NCBI GenBank assembly: GCA_027924585.1
Contig: BSBM01000877.1
Coordinates: 7,813,501 to 7,877,500, forward strand
Direction of reading: 5' to 3'
DNA: 64,000 bases
DNA from: Larix kaempferi
Lineage: Eukaryota > Streptophyta > Pinopsida > Pinales > Pinaceae
Below, piece by piece: positions 21,546 to 34,189 of the stretch. The position numbers and the translations under genes were made by a program. Position 1 is the first letter of the stretch, and every line of letters begins with the position of its first letter. The notes beneath the pieces are model-generated. The model was given only the letters and a program-made list of their open reading frames with translations, ran no database searches and had not been told where the DNA came from.

Positions 21546-24007
21546 TGGTTGACTCAAGTGCTCATGAATTCTTTTGTTAAATTTTTTTTCCAATTGATGA
21601 AAATAAGTCTTCGATTGGCTAATAGGAGGGTTTCTTCAATGTTAAACATTACTTTAACCAATGTGTTAGCACTCAAATTGACCCTCAGTTTGTGAGAAAG
21701 GTCTCTTCGAGGTGACACGCAAAACCACTTTAGACTATATTTCTGACCTAATACAATCAAAGAGGGATCTCTCGCTATTTACAAAGCCTTCTTAGTCAAT
21801 ATGTTCAATCAAAACACTCAGAAGGTTAGATTCTAGTAGGACAATTTGTTTTTAAAGTTTTGGTAAGACAATCATGAGAGAAACCATTGGGCAATGGAGT
21901 CAATAATCAGATCTGAGTTAGGTTGCAAGAGGTAGGGGTTTGAAAGGATCATGGACAGAGGCAAGGTAGACACCATTTCTTCAGTCCTAAGGCTTTTGCA
22001 GGTTGATTAGAAGACAAGGAAGACAACCCATCAAACAGATCACCTAGCTTGGGTGAGTTCTGCAAGACTTTAGAAGAAAATGTTATGAAAATGCTTGAAC
22101 AATGAACCTAGAGCATGCAAGATGAATTCTAGCCCATAAAACTGTTGTTCAAACATGAAAAGAAACACAAAATGGAGTGTTAAGTTGGAAGAATAGTCAT
22201 ATAGAAGATCACTTGCTGAAAAAAGTGATGGCACAAGAATCTCTACCATGGAAACCTATCAGCATTCCATCTCTGCAATTTTATTCATCTCTGCAAAATC
22301 AAACCCTATTACAATGAAGAGCCTCTCTGCTCTTGAGAATCCCCCACTGAAAATCGAACCCCTAGCTTTGTCTATTACATATGAGTATATAGGAGAGGAT
22401 ACCCTCATCTTTCAAGCTCGAATTATTCTAACCTAGCCTCTAGAAACAGAAATTTGTTACCAATATAATGACATCTCGCTAACTGACTTCCTGATTTCAA
22501 GAAATTTGTTACAACTGAGTTCTTCATTTCAGGATGCGGACTGCTGAAAACTAGGCTTCAAATCCCCAACTTTATATCTAAAATGGTGACAACTGTGTAA
22601 ATTCCAAGATAGGTTTTTGTAATTGAGCATGTGCCCAACAAAACCCATGTCTTCATTTTCTCAGATTCTCCTCTAGCTCATCGGAATCTGCTTTTGAAGT
22701 TGATGACTTAGATAGTGAACTGAAATTTTGGAAATTTGCCCCGTGAAGATCCCTTTGATTCTCCCAAACCATGATACCTGTGTAAAACCTAAGAGAGGTT
22801 ATTACAGATGGGCCCGTGATGAAGAAAAACCTCCCTCGATTTGTGAAAAATCCTTCCCATTTAGCGGAGACAACTCTTTGAACTCAATGACTAAAACAGT
22901 CATTTTTGTAAAATTTGCCTAGCGGCACGAGCATGTAAATTTTGTCGATTTTGAAATTGGGTTTCTCCTTGCATGTTGAAATTGTGAACTTTATCGGGAC
23001 CGTGGATCTCCTTCATCTACTTATCTGAGTCGTTGAAACTCGTGGAGCCTACCCCAACTTCGCAGATTTGAAAAGTTTAATTATTCTTGCATGTTTAATC
23101 TGTGAAATTATTTGCAACCGTTGATCTGTTTTCAAGGGATGATCTGACGATTAATTTTCCTGCAGGTTAACACATTTACTACCAATGCCTCGCCATTTCA
23201 TGACACTTGTGTTTGGTGCTGGCGTTTGCGCGCTGTAAGTTGTTGCTAACCTATGGTATTATGTGGTTGCAGGTGCGTGGAGCTTGGCCTTCCAGTCCCA
23301 AAATTTTGGTGAAAATAATGTGCTAACACAATGCATTCTGAAAGGTTGTGAATTTATGGGAATCATATGCACAACCAACAATCATGATGATGTTGGTGAT
23401 ATAGTACCAATCCAATTGGTAAAAAACTTAAAATGAAGTTGAAGTGATGATCTCCCCTCTTCCCATGGCTCTTAAAAACTAATGAATTAAAATATTAAAT
23501 AGCTCATGTTAATAGTAATTTTTTATTACATGAGTAGTTATTGAATTACAAAGTTATATCTTCACAAAATAATTTGAACATTATTTCAAACAATTTTCCA
23601 TGATTGTGTTTAATAGTGTTCACTAGCCGTAACAAGGTAGAACAAGCCAAACTAATACCCTTTTCATTCAATTTAGACTCAATACCATGAACATCCTCAA
23701 CACTAGCATTGAACTCTTTCAAAAGTGTATTTGCACATATATTTAACAACTAGTGATACAAATGATTCAAAGTAGTCTAACATATATTTGTTGATTCAAA
23801 TATGAGACTTTGATCCATTTGAAGTTGTAGGAAACAATTAAGGTACAAAAACCTTTAACATTTGTATATTCCCACAATCAAACTAATTCACTCATGCCAA
23901 GTCTCATGATAGCTAAATCAAAATAATTTATTTATATGTAGAGATGACAACATGGCTCAAAGTTTGGGTTTTGTAGAGGAATCCATAAAAAAAAATAAAA
24001 AAATATT
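21546..24007. other. No recognisable gene
   Basis: I see no conserved domain. 21560-23440 has the texture of an old retrotransposon leader or UTR (repeated phrases such as GGTGACAACTGTGTAAATTCC and GATACCTGTGTAAAACCTAAG) but no LTR pair. A 68-codon minus-strand reading at 23546-23749 looks protein-like (Leu/Lys/Asn-rich, with GIESKLNEKGISLACSTLLR) and could be a decayed exon; I do not recognise it. Confidence 0.5.
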
Positions 24008-24053
24008 GCATAGATGACTTGAACAATCATGAAACGACACTTTGGAAGCAACT
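24008..24053 (+). repeat. 46-bp direct repeat flanking Copia element B, left copy
   Basis: It starts GCATAGATGACTTGAAC and ends TTTGGAAGCAACT, identical to 31134-31179. It abuts the intact left LTR end of B. Confidence 0.95.
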
Positions 24054-24604
24054 TGTTAAAATTTAATATGATAAGACAGAAAATAGCAGCATTACATTCC
24101 ATTTCACAATAATAGCATATACAGGATCACTGAAGAAACAACAAGCATAGCATAAACACAAGAGACACAGATTTATCCTGGGAAACCCTCATGGGGTAGA
24201 AAACCCAGTAAAGCTTCCTCAATATAGATGACCAGCAATATACAAAGATGCAAACCAAAGACATGATCTCCTTCTCCACCATAGCAGACCTCTCTTCCAC
24301 AAGTGCTCCTCTCTCAAGTGTGTGTATGTGTCAAATGAGGAACATACCTCCTCTATTTATACACTACACTGACATGTATTTTACACAAGTACATGTAGGC
24401 TCGTATTTAACCATTAGGTTAAATACCCTATTATAACTGACTGGGCCGACCCCTACATGGTGGGTCTAATAACCCTAGTTACCACAACCAATTCGGAGGA
24501 ATAAACATCTCCGAATTCATAGTATAATCACATTGGAGGTATGGAACATCTCTGGAATAAATAATATACAAATATAATATTCTTAGAAGTTACAATATTC
24601 AACA
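24054..24604 (-). repeat. 3' LTR of element B
   Basis: 551 bp, plus-strand ends TGTTAAAATT and ATATTCAACA, complete with TG...CA. A TATA box (TATAAATAG on the minus strand) lies at about 24361-24353. Confidence 0.92.
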
Positions 24605-24616
24605 CTCCCCCTTAAC
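24605..24616 (-). other. Polypurine tract of B
   Basis: Minus-strand GTTAAGGGGGAG directly precedes the 3' LTR and defines its inner end. Confidence 0.85.
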
Positions 24617-24799
24617 GAGAAAGATATTATAACAACATCTGCAGGAGCAACGAGTCATACATCATATATGATACATCTATAAATCATTGGAAGCTTTCTT
24701 AACATCATCAGTAACTCAACCAATTACTGGAACATCAACATCTTTAGTACTGAGTCTTTATCTTCTGCAGCACTTGAACAACTATAGCAACATCAACGT

Positions 24800-25190
24800 A
24801 TGGATCCTCACGATCATCAACATCGTCATCTAGACCATCACGATCAGCATCATCGTCATCATACGATCATCAGCATCGTCATTACACGATCATGAGCATC
24901 GTCATTACACGATCATGAGCATCGTCATCTCACGATCATCAGCATCATCATCTCACGATCATCAGCATCGTCATCACACGATCAACAGCATCGTCATCAC
25001 ACGATCATCAGCATCGTCATCACACGATCAACAGCATCGTCATCTCACGATCATCAACATCGTCATCACACGATCAGCAGCATCATCATTACACGATCAT
25101 CAGCATCGTCATCACACGATCAGCATCATCATCATCACACGATCAGCAGCATCGTCATCACACGATCATCAGCATCGTCATCTATATACA
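24800..25190 (-). repeat. 23-bp minisatellite in the 3' region of B
   Basis: Unit about CGATCATCAGCATCGTCATCACA; the AGCATCG core sits at 24964, 24987 and 25010, spacing 23 bp, with about 17 copies. As 23 is not a multiple of three, a Ser/His/Arg-rich reading rotates through all frames without stops. The units abut without spacers, so this is not a CRISPR array. Confidence 0.9.
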
Positions 25191-25194
25191 TGAT

Positions 25195-25855
25195 CCTTCC
25201 TTTCGGAATTACTGGATCAATCTCATCATAATCATATTTAAGACTATCCTTCCTTTCGGAATTACTGGATTAACTGTCTAAGGATGATTAGTCCAACCAC
25301 AATCATATTTAACACTATCCTTCCTTTCGGAATTACTGGATTTACTATCTAAGGATGATTAGTCCAACCACAATCATATTTAAGATTATCCTTCCTTTCG
25401 GAATTATTGGATTTACTGTCTAAGGATGATTAATCCAATCACAATCACATTTAAGACTATCCTTCCTGGATTTACTGTCTAAGGATGATTAATCCAACCA
25501 CAATCGCATTTAAGACTATCCTTCCTGGATTTACTGTCTAAGGATGATTAATCCAACCACAATCGCATTTAAGACTATCCCTCCTGGATTTACTGTCTAA
25601 GGATGATTAATCCAACCACAATCGCATTTAAGACTATCCTTCCTGGATTTACTGTCTAAGGATGATTAATCCAACCACAATCGCATTTAAGACTATCCTT
25701 CCTGGATTTACTGTCTAAGGATGATTAATCCAACCACAATCGCATTTAAGACTATCCTTCCTGGATTTACTGTCTAAGGATGATTAATCCAATCACAATC
25801 ACATTTAAGACTATCCTTCCTGGATTTACTGTCTAAGGATGATTAATCCAATCAC
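25195..25855 (-). repeat. 59-bp tandem repeat in the 3' region of B
   Basis: Unit contains CTGTCTAAGGATGATTAATC and ACTATCCTTCCTGGATTTA. ACTGTCTAAGG recurs at about 25474 and 25533. The left copies are longer, carrying an extra TTTCGGAATTACTGGA piece that later copies lack. There are roughly ten copies; the central ones are almost identical, which suggests recent expansion. Confidence 0.9.
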
Positions 25856-25954
25856 ATGCATTTTGAACCAAGGTCCAGGGACGATGCAGTCCTATCCTCT
25901 ATTCTCGGAGACACCTGTCTACGGCTCACTTTAGAACTTGAGTTCAAGGATGAT

Positions 25955-26395
25955 CCAATCCTCTCAAGTCCACCAAGGACTTCATTCTTGGAGACCTCAC
26001 GTCTACGGCTCTCTTTAGGACTGAAAGTCCAGGGATGATCCAATCCCCTCAAGTCCACCAAGGACTTCATTCTCGGAGACCTCAAGTCTACGGCTCTCTT
26101 TAGGACTGAAAGTCCAGGGATGATCCAATCCCCTCAAGTCCACCAAGGACTTCATTCTCGGAGACCTCACGTCTACGGCTCTCTTTAGGACTGAAAGTCC
26201 AGGGATGATCCAATCCCCTCAACTGTCCACTAAGGACTTCATTTTCGGAGACCTCACGTCTACGGCTCTCTTTAGGATTGAAAGTCCAGGGATGATCCAA
26301 TCCCCTCAAGTCCACCAAGGACTTCATTCTCGGAGACCTCACGTCTACGACTCTCTTTAGGACTGAAAGTCCAGGGATGATCCAATCCCCTCAAC
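25955..26395 (-). repeat. 85-bp tandem repeat in the 3' region of B
   Basis: CACCAAGGAC recurs at 25971, 26056 and 26141 (85 bp apart), with two further copies shifted slightly by small insertions. The unit holds CTACGGCTCTCTTTAGGACT and AGTCCAGGGATGATCCAATC. The short readings through it on both strands are repeat artefacts. Confidence 0.88.
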
Positions 26396-26429
26396 TGTAT
26401 TCTCATCTATATAGGTACAAATATCCAAG

Positions 26430-26625
26430 AGCATGTATCACATCAAAACATGTATACATCACTAATCAAAACATGTATACATCATACCAAAACATGTATA
26501 CATCTAGCATGTATAATCAAAACATGTATACATCTAGCATGTATTCTCACTAATACATATAACATCAAAACATGTATACATCTAGCATGTATTCTCACTA
26601 ATACATCTAACATCAAAAGAAAAAG
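26430..26625 (-). repeat. ACATGTATACAT-rich tandem repeat in B
   Basis: Repeats of AAAACATGTATACATC with CTAGCATGT extensions; each core ATGTATACAT is palindromic. This is the fourth array in a row before the pol end. Confidence 0.85.
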
Positions 26626-26754
26626 ATATAAGAGTTCTAAATCTAAATAATTATAAGTAACTAAGTGCAGCAAATTTAAGGGACAGACTTGTTATCAGAT
26701 ACTATGCTACTCCCCCTTTCGAGGAGGGTCCTTCTGGACTATACCAAGCTTGTC

Positions 26755-27760
26755 TTAGAAGTATTCAAACTTTACTCGAGACAGAGGTTTAGTCAGGATA
26801 TCAGCAATCTGATCCTCAGTGCTTATATACTTGAGCTTGATAGCTCCTCTCTGCACCATATCTCGTATGTAGAAGTAACGGATCTCAATGTGTTTTGACT
26901 TATCATGGAACACAGGATTTTCAGTCATCTTAATGCAGCTTTGATTATCACACATAATCACAGTGGGATCCATTTCTAAGTCAAACACTCCAGAAAAAAG
27001 TTTCCGAAGCCATATTGCTTCACAGCTGGCAGAGCAGGCGGCTATATATTCTGCTTCAGCAGTACTGAGGGCCACACTAGAATGTTTCTTGCTAAACCAT
27101 GAGATCATGGCAGATTCAAGACTATAACATCCACCTGATGTACTCGTTCTGTCTGAGACACTTCCTGCCCAATCAGAATCTGAGTAACCATGTAAACGGA
27201 GTTCATGACCTCCAAGATAATATAGACCAAAAATCTAATGTACCTTTTAGGTACCTCACTACATGCTTTGTAGCTATTAAGTGCACCTTTCTAGGTTCTA
27301 CTAGATACTGACTTAGCAAAGCATATATCTAGCCTAGTATTTGTTAAATACATCAATGACCCAATGATTTGTCTATATAGGGTTAGGTCCACTAAATACG
27401 ATGAGTCATTAACTAACAACTTCAAGTTGGAGTCCATGGGAGTGGCCATGGCTTTATACTCCAACATATCAAATCTTTTTAGAAACTTCACAACATACTT
27501 ACCTTGATTTAAAAGATTCCTTTTGGATCTTGCCATAGTTCTAGACCTAAGAAGTAGTGCATTAATCCGAGATCTTTCATTTTCATTTCTGCAACCATTT
27601 TCATGACCTGTTTCTCATTCCTTGTCAGAAAGAGATCATTGTCATACAATAATGGTATGATAGGTTCATCATCCACAACCTTAAGGTAAAGGTTAGGAAC
27701 AATTTTACTTCTGGTAAAGCCCAAGCTTTGTCATGAAGCTGTCAATTGTCCATTATTCAC
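26755..27760 (-). pseudogene. End of Copia pol in B: RT C-terminus and RNase H
   Basis: Minus-strand reading starts near 27760 inside RT (IDSFMTKLGFTRSK region), has a one-base insertion near 27724, and reaches the catalytic box as LLYDNDLFLT instead of LLYVDDLFLT, so the first catalytic Asp is Asn. It shifts frame again near 27510 and continues through FLKRFDMLEYKAMATPMD and YRQIIGSLMYL. It then enters RNase H: HGYSDSDWAGS, SWFSKKHSSVALSTAEAEY and CDNQSCIKMTENP, with the Copia end motif ADILTKPL at about 26780. RT copies RNA and RNase H removes it. Everything upstream in pol, and all of gag, is absent. Confidence 0.88.
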
Positions 27761-30576
27761 ACTCAGCATTGAGTGATCTTCTGCATATCTATCTGTGCCA
27801 TCTCTCGTCAGATGGGTCTACTAAAATGAGCCTCAAAATCATTCGAAGTCTGTGGTGAGTTCTTTCTTGTATCCATGTCATATGTGTATAGAATCCATAT
27901 TCAACCTTGTAGAAAAGGTTGAGATCCACATCACCTATGATGATCATTAAGCTCATCAATTGACTACCGATCCTAGGAACCCATACAGAACCTGATTACA
28001 TTATTAAGAGAATGGTCTTATCTAGTCCCTTGGAGCAAAACATCTCATCATGATTCTCTTCCTCTTTCTAAGAGAATCTCTTAACCACAAGCTTTCTATA
28101 GTGTGTTTGATTTGTAAATCTTTTGTTGAACATCCATCGCTTGTTCAGAGTTCATCATTCATCATGATCTTTCCTACAAATCAAAATTAAGTACATGATT
28201 AGTAATACTTCATAATCATCAAATCATATTGACATGATAACCTATTATGCATACAGATATCATAGTTATGCAACTATTTTGACCAATACTTTGGCACAAC
28301 ACTTTTCCATATCCTGTATGCATACAGTGGCTATCTAGATTCCTTCCATCTCTACCAGAACATACTATTGAGAGTGTGCACAACTCTCAGTATGTCAGCA
28401 AAGAGGTTTCATTCTAGACAAGCAACAATGGAATGTTTGTCCAATTTACCAATCATATGCATATTAGTAGTATACTGTTCAATGCTTTATGAATGTTTAC
28501 ACTCAGCATGATATATCCTAGGAATACAAATATGCATACAAGCAATATCATTTACTATTTCTAATAACAACTCAAATACTTATCTTTTATGTTTGTGTGG
28601 TTGTCTCCCGCTTGATCTTCTGTATGTCTTCTGAACTTCTATTCATTCTGTACCACTGTGCATGCTCAAGTGTACACTAGTGTCATCCTCATGATCTCAT
28701 ACACAAACATACATTCATTAGTATATTCTCAATATTATCAAAACATTCTAATTCTAAATAATCTTGAATATGTACAGTCATGATCATTAGTATTCAGGGT
28801 TTCAAGGAAGTCTTCTTTTACTCATGCATATTCTTGTTTGATCTAGTATGCATAAACCCTTGATTACTAATCAATCATACCAAGTATACAAGGTAAGATT
28901 CTAACATGACATAGGAAAACATACCTGGATTAGTATACCTGCTTAGTTATGTACAACATACCTAAACAATCTCTTCAATGATTTAGAGATCCTGAGCTAG
29001 AACCTGCATGTCTCGTAGGTTAAACATAATATAACAAAGTCATACATACCTCGTGAGTCTTTGTCTTCATGTTGTCATGGTCATGGAACTTGATTTGTCT
29101 TTTGTGATGTACCTGTGTCTTGTTAGCAGACAACATCAACCTTACACAACACCATAATGCATAAGTACAATCATATAGCCCTAATCAATGAATGTCTTCG
29201 ATCATTCACATGCATTCATATTGTTACTAGGGTGATAAGACAATTAATAACATTAATCAAGATTGTACTAATAAATAACATGAAGACAAACACATTATGA
29301 ACTTAATCAAGAATAAGATTTTAAGGCATACCTGAACCTCCTTAAGTCATACCTGTCGAGACCTTTTGTAGTCTTCTTATGTAAGGCCTTAGCCTCAACT
29401 CCCCCTGAAACTTGATCTGGAGCTTGATTAGGGTTTGCTAGAGAAACCCTAAAATTTCAATCTTTGACTTTCACACTTTTGAATGGATGGAAGAATGTGT
29501 CTTGTTGAGCTGATCAACCTAGCATTCTTCAATTTTGAAATCTCCAAAATTTGACCCCTCAAAATTGCCTTCGAAACTTCTGGATCTTCTGGACAGGAAC
29601 CCGAACTAGGGTTTGATGAAGCCTGGTCTTCTACCCAACCAAAAATTCAATCTTGGTCTCTAAATTTCAATTTTCCTTAGTATCATTCAGCTGTGGACTC
29701 CGATTCCAAAAATTCTAACTTTCTCCGAAACTCTAAATTCCGGAAGCCATGAATAAAGGTGCTCCAAAAATAATTCTGTTTTGACAGAAATATGCACCTG
29801 ATTGTTTCTGCTATAACTCTGAAATTTCTTCTCCACAAGGTCTAAAAACTTTTTTTACAGTAGCCTGACCTATCATATTTCCATCCTGACAGGTCTGACC
29901 TCAATTGGATTTTCTGAGAGAGAGCTATGCCAAGTGTCGCAACGTGACCTGTTTATGGGATAAAACAGGAGAGCGAACTTGTACGGCATGCCACGTGTCA
30001 CTGTTTGAACTGAGGCCTCTGAAAACTTTTTCTGATATATCTCGCCCTGTTATCTTTCCATCTTGACAGGTCTGACCTCAATTGGACTCTCTGAGAGAGA
30101 GTTATGCCAAGTGTCGCAACGTGACCTGTTTATGGGATAAAACAGGAAAGCGAACTTGTATGGCGTGCCACGTGTCCCTGGTTCACCTTCGGCCTCTGAA
30201 AAAGTTTCTTGAGATAGTACAGTCTGTGCACTACCTTTCACGTTTTACGAAATTTCATTTGGAGCTTCCTAGCCCAAGTTATGACGGTTTTTCCAAGGTG
30301 ACCTGATTTTGACTGAGATCTGGAAGAGGCCGAAACCCTAACTTGTACTGATCATAACTTATAAAGTAAAACGAATTTGAGGGTGCCCTTTGGACACAAG
30401 GTACCTGGGGATGTTATCTTCGACCTTTAAACTTTTTAGACCCTCAACCTTCGCAGAAATATATTTATAGCGAAAGTTCCACGATGACTGGTTTTTGCTA
30501 TGTAAAACCCTAACCTTCAAATTGTCGTAAGTAAAGCAAGTGTCGTAAGTGCCATACCTTGTCTTCCTTCAGGTTA
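27761..30576 (-). other. Non-coding interior of B
   Basis: About 2.8 kb with no domain on either strand. It stands where gag, protease, integrase and most of RT should be, so it is the old leader, or sequence gained when the coding part was lost. The right part (29400-30576) has the leader-like texture of genes with repeated GACCTC and ACCTGTTT phrases. Confidence 0.55.
29888..30241 (-). repeat. 177-bp tandem duplication in the B leader
   Basis: GACAGGTCTGACCTCAATTG starts at 29888 and again at 30065. The two units share GAGAGAGAG, GCCAAGTGTCGCAACGTGAC and GATAAAACAGGA-type sequence with a few substitutions. Confidence 0.85.
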
Positions 30577-30588
30577 GCTCTGATACCA
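30577..30588 (-). other. Primer binding site of B, tRNA-iMet
   Basis: The minus strand reads TGGTATCAGAGC directly after the LTR end with no spacer; it is the standard initiator tRNA-Met primer site of plant Copia elements. Confidence 0.92.
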
Positions 30589-31133
30589 TGTTAAAATTTA
30601 ATATGATAAGACAGAAAATAGCAGCATTACATTCCATTTCACAATAATAGCATATACAGGATCACTGAAGAAACAACAAGCATAGCATAAACACAAGAGA
30701 CACAGATTTATCCTGGGAAACCCTCATGGGGTAGAAAACCCAGTAAAGCTTCCTCAATATAGATGACCAGCAATATACAAAGATGCAAACCAAAGACATG
30801 ATATCCTTCTCCACCATAGCAGACCTCTCCTCCACAAGTGCTCCTCTCTCAAGTGTGTGTATGTGTCAAATGAGGAACATACCTCCTCTATTTATACACT
30901 ACACTGACATGTATTTTACACAAGTACATGTAGGCTCCTATTTAACCATTAGGTTAAATAACCTATTATAACTGACTGGGCCGACCCCTACATGGTGGGT
31001 CTAATAACCCTAGTTACCACAACCAATTCGGAGGAATAAACATCTCCGAATTCATAGTATAATCACATCGGAGGTATGGAACATCTCTGGAATAAATAAT
31101 ATACAAATATAATATTCTTAGAAGTTACAATAT
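30589..31133 (-). repeat. 5' LTR of element B, outer 6 bp missing
   Basis: Aligns without indel to 24054-24598. It then lacks the terminal TCAACA of the left copy, so the TG that should open the element on the minus strand is gone. The 46-bp repeat begins directly at 31134. Confidence 0.92.
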
Positions 31134-31179
31134 GCATAGATGACTTGAACAATCATGAAACGACACTTTGGAAGCAACT
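31134..31179 (+). repeat. 46-bp direct repeat flanking B, right copy
   Basis: Identical to 24008-24053. It follows the truncated right LTR and runs into the original flank (AGTGCAATAAATAG). Confidence 0.95.
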
Positions 31180-32338
31180 AGTGCAATAAATAGTGCTTCA
31201 TCCACACCAAAATATAAGCTCTTTCTTATGTATATGAAGAATACATGAGATGAATGCATTTGATGTAATTCTTGTCATTATGAGAACTTCTTACTTTTAT
31301 TTCAAATGACAATTTATCTAAAAATGGGCATTTAGAAAGATTCTTTTCAAAAAATTCAAATTCAAAGAGTCTAAATGATCCAACATATAATTAAGTTGAT
31401 ATTTGCATAAAAATGCATGTATTATCCAATGTTGTAATATACCTGGCATGTTGAGTGTGATGCACTTTCACTATATCAAATCGTACAAGATATGGTATTA
31501 TTACTTATGTACTACCAAACTGAACAAATTAGATTCGGTCCATATGAGACATGCATAATACAATCCTATAGAGACATAGATACATGCATAATACATTCAA
31601 ACCTTCAAAATACATTCCTATAGAGACATGTATAATGTGAAGAAGAGAAGAACCATGCCATGGGATGGGTATTCTCATGTGTGAGAGAAAGGATGGAGGG
31701 ACAATTTGGAACTTTGGAGTTTGAATGTTGCCTTTGCATTTTCCTCTGAATCTTCCCCTCCCTAGTTTATTTGTTTCTCTTAGACTTCCTTAATAATCCC
31801 CCCACCCAACAATTACATTATGATTCTTAAGATCATGTTCTATTGTTACCTTAATAAAAAAAATTTGCTAAAGGTTCTGCAAAACCTCTACTAGAAATGT
31901 TTTTCCTAGTAGTGATCAAGAATGATAATGGTAATGGAGTACACCTTTTTTTTTAATTGATGTGAATAATTCATATTGCAAATTCCATTACTATCATTTA
32001 ATTAATATGATGGTTCCTAGTGAACAAAGAATTGTGCCAATATTAAAGCAAGGATTATGAATACCTAGAAAAGAAATATATGGTAAATATAATAAGAATC
32101 ATATAGCTCGAACAAGCCTTAATTATCTACTATCATGAACCAAATGATGGCAATCCATGGTTTTAGTGTAATTTACCTTGACTTTGGTGAGGAAAGCGGT
32201 TATGGAGAGGTTACATATCACATCTCTTTTTATTTACCTCTCTCAAAAATAATAGATATGAATACATTACTTAAAGGTCGAGGGGACTGAGTGTATAACG
32301 GTTGGAAACTTGTTCTATATGACTTGTATTTTGAGAAT
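31180..32338. other. AT-rich flank, no gene seen
   Basis: Pre-insertion DNA between B and C. I see no domain, no repeat pair and no RNA gene. Confidence 0.6.
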
Positions 32339-32343
32339 AATGT

Positions 32344-34056
32344 TGTCACGTCCCCATTTTGGCCCCTTTGTATTAAATCGTAAATGATGTAAATATTGTT
32401 ACTTAATCATGGTGAGGAGCTCAAGGCCAAGGCCCCACCATTGATTTAGCGTTTTATGTATCGGCAATTAAAGAAATAGATGCCTATGGTTCTTGTGCTA
32501 GATGGGCACGATGTAAATAAGACATCATGTAAAATCGAATTTTAATGAAAATACCCACAACTAGCTATGCAATGCAACAAAAGAGATGGGGCATGATTCT
32601 ACAAGGGAAATGGAGGGAAATTATTTAAACCCTTGAGCCAATGGTATTAATCCATGTGTCAATGGGGAAACCCATAAACCACCAACTACCCATTTTGTCT
32701 CATGCACCCAATCATTTAATTCTTCCAAGAAATTGGTTAAGGCAGTTAATGCCTTGGAAATGAAGAAGTATGGCAGCCAATTTCGTGCATGGGCAAGCCA
32801 TCAACCTGGAAATTTGTGTTTTTGCTTGTTGGGCAAGGAAACACCCACGAAATGGTGCCCAAAGCCATTCTGAATGGTCAATCTTCACTCATTCACGCAG
32901 TTGGAGCTAGCTGGGTCTTTCCCTACACGTTTTTCATCCAAATCCTGCATTTTCCATGCCTGGGAGTTCGTTTTTGCATATGCAGTAGCCTGGGAGAGAA
33001 GGGCCACATTTTGGGGACTGTATGGAGGTCGTTTTTGCCCCCAAATGTCCAAGGACGTTTTTCTAAAAACGGATTGGGCTTCCCTGGGTTGTTCCCCAAC
33101 TTCCCATTTCGTTTTTGTGGGTTCCCACGTTTTTCTGAGTGAGCTGAAACCCCATCTCATGCATCTCACTGTAAAAACGTTTTATCTTGCCCCATAATTG
33201 TGTTCTGCTGTTGTGTGCATCCTTGTTTTTGGTTTGAACCTGTGAATTGAAGTTTTGGAGTGGTAGTGGACAGAAGTGGCTTGATAAACCTAGTGGGGGA
33301 GACAACCTCTCAAGAAGATCAAGAGGGCTTTGGTTACTCTTCTATGCATGCCCTGAGAGCACTAGATAGGGAAGGTATGGCTTGAGGGACTGTATAGCAG
33401 TGAAAAGAATACTTCCTTGTGATGGGTGTGTAGGTATTGTGGGTGCCAAGCTAGATAGATCTTGCAAGGTTATCCCTGGCTCTATGCTGGACCTCACTAG
33501 CTTAGCAATTCTTCCCTTCCATGTCCTAGCAACCTGATAAACCCAATTGCAGATTGGCTTGGCTCATCTTAGTGTATGCTTGGCTATGTGTGAGTCTGTT
33601 GTTCCCTGGTTCCTTGTAGAGATCATGCCCAGCTCGGGGGTGGCAGTGGTGCTGAGAGATTGAGGAGCACCCTGGCCTACGGTTGGGTGGAACGTTGCAG
33701 TTGCATAGCCAGTTGCGTGGGACTACTTTCGTATAAGATAAGTATCCTCTTGTGTTAAAATGCAATTACCATTTGATGAATATTATGAATGTATGTAGAT
33801 GGGTTAGATGAATTTACTTCCACTGTGATTTTCTTAAAATCATACATTTCCATACGTCTCTGTTATATTCTGTGAATGCTTATGGTTAAAAGTTTCATGG
33901 GGCTAGACGCCCAGTTCAACATCACGTCTATTATGCACTTTCATATGTATATTTTCAATTAAATTTGAATGTTTCTTTATAATGTATGGGGTTGGATGCC
34001 TAGCTTAACCTCACGATCCTCTCCATCTAGCTGGTAGAATGGGAGGGGACGTGACA
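32344..34056 (+). repeat. 5' LTR of chromovirus C
   Basis: 1713 bp, paired with 39986-41698 at the same length. A TATA-like TTATTTAAAC lies near 32621. The readings inside it, at 32789-33142 and elsewhere, recur unchanged in the 3' LTR and are not genes. Confidence 0.95.
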
Positions 34057-34059
34057 GAA

Positions 34060-34073
34060 TGGTATCAGAGCTG
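34060..34073 (+). other. Primer binding site of C, tRNA-iMet
   Basis: TGGTATCAGAGCTG, three bases after the LTR end; standard initiator tRNA-Met primer site. Confidence 0.93.
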
Positions 34074-34189
34074 CGTTGCAGCATTGGGCCTCTATGGGCC
34101 AAATCTGATAGCAATTACAAGGGAAGATTTTGAATTTTCCTAAGTCTGTTTTTGAAATTTTTTTGTTTAAGTCCGTTTTTGAAAATTTT

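Larger units (their letters stand above)
24054..31133 (-). mobile_element. Copia-type retrotransposon B, internally deleted, recent
   Basis: Minus orientation is shown by the primer site directly left of the right LTR, the polypurine tract right of the left LTR, and the minus-strand pol fragment. The LTRs differ at about 5 of 545 positions by eye, so the insertion is recent. Only the end of RT and the RNase H remain; gag, protease, integrase and most of RT are absent. The element must have moved with proteins from elsewhere, or been deleted soon after insertion. About 2 kb of 3' untranslated sequence is four consecutive minisatellite arrays. The flanks are abnormal: a 46-bp direct repeat and a right LTR missing its last 6 bp. 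Confidence 0.9.

Noticed and set aside
24800-25190. CRISPR-like regular repeats
   Set aside because: Units of 23 bp abut with no unique spacers, and the array sits in a plant Copia element.
32789-33197. Readings of 117 and 107 codons in the C LTR
   Set aside because: They recur identically at 40431-40839 in the other LTR and have no domain.
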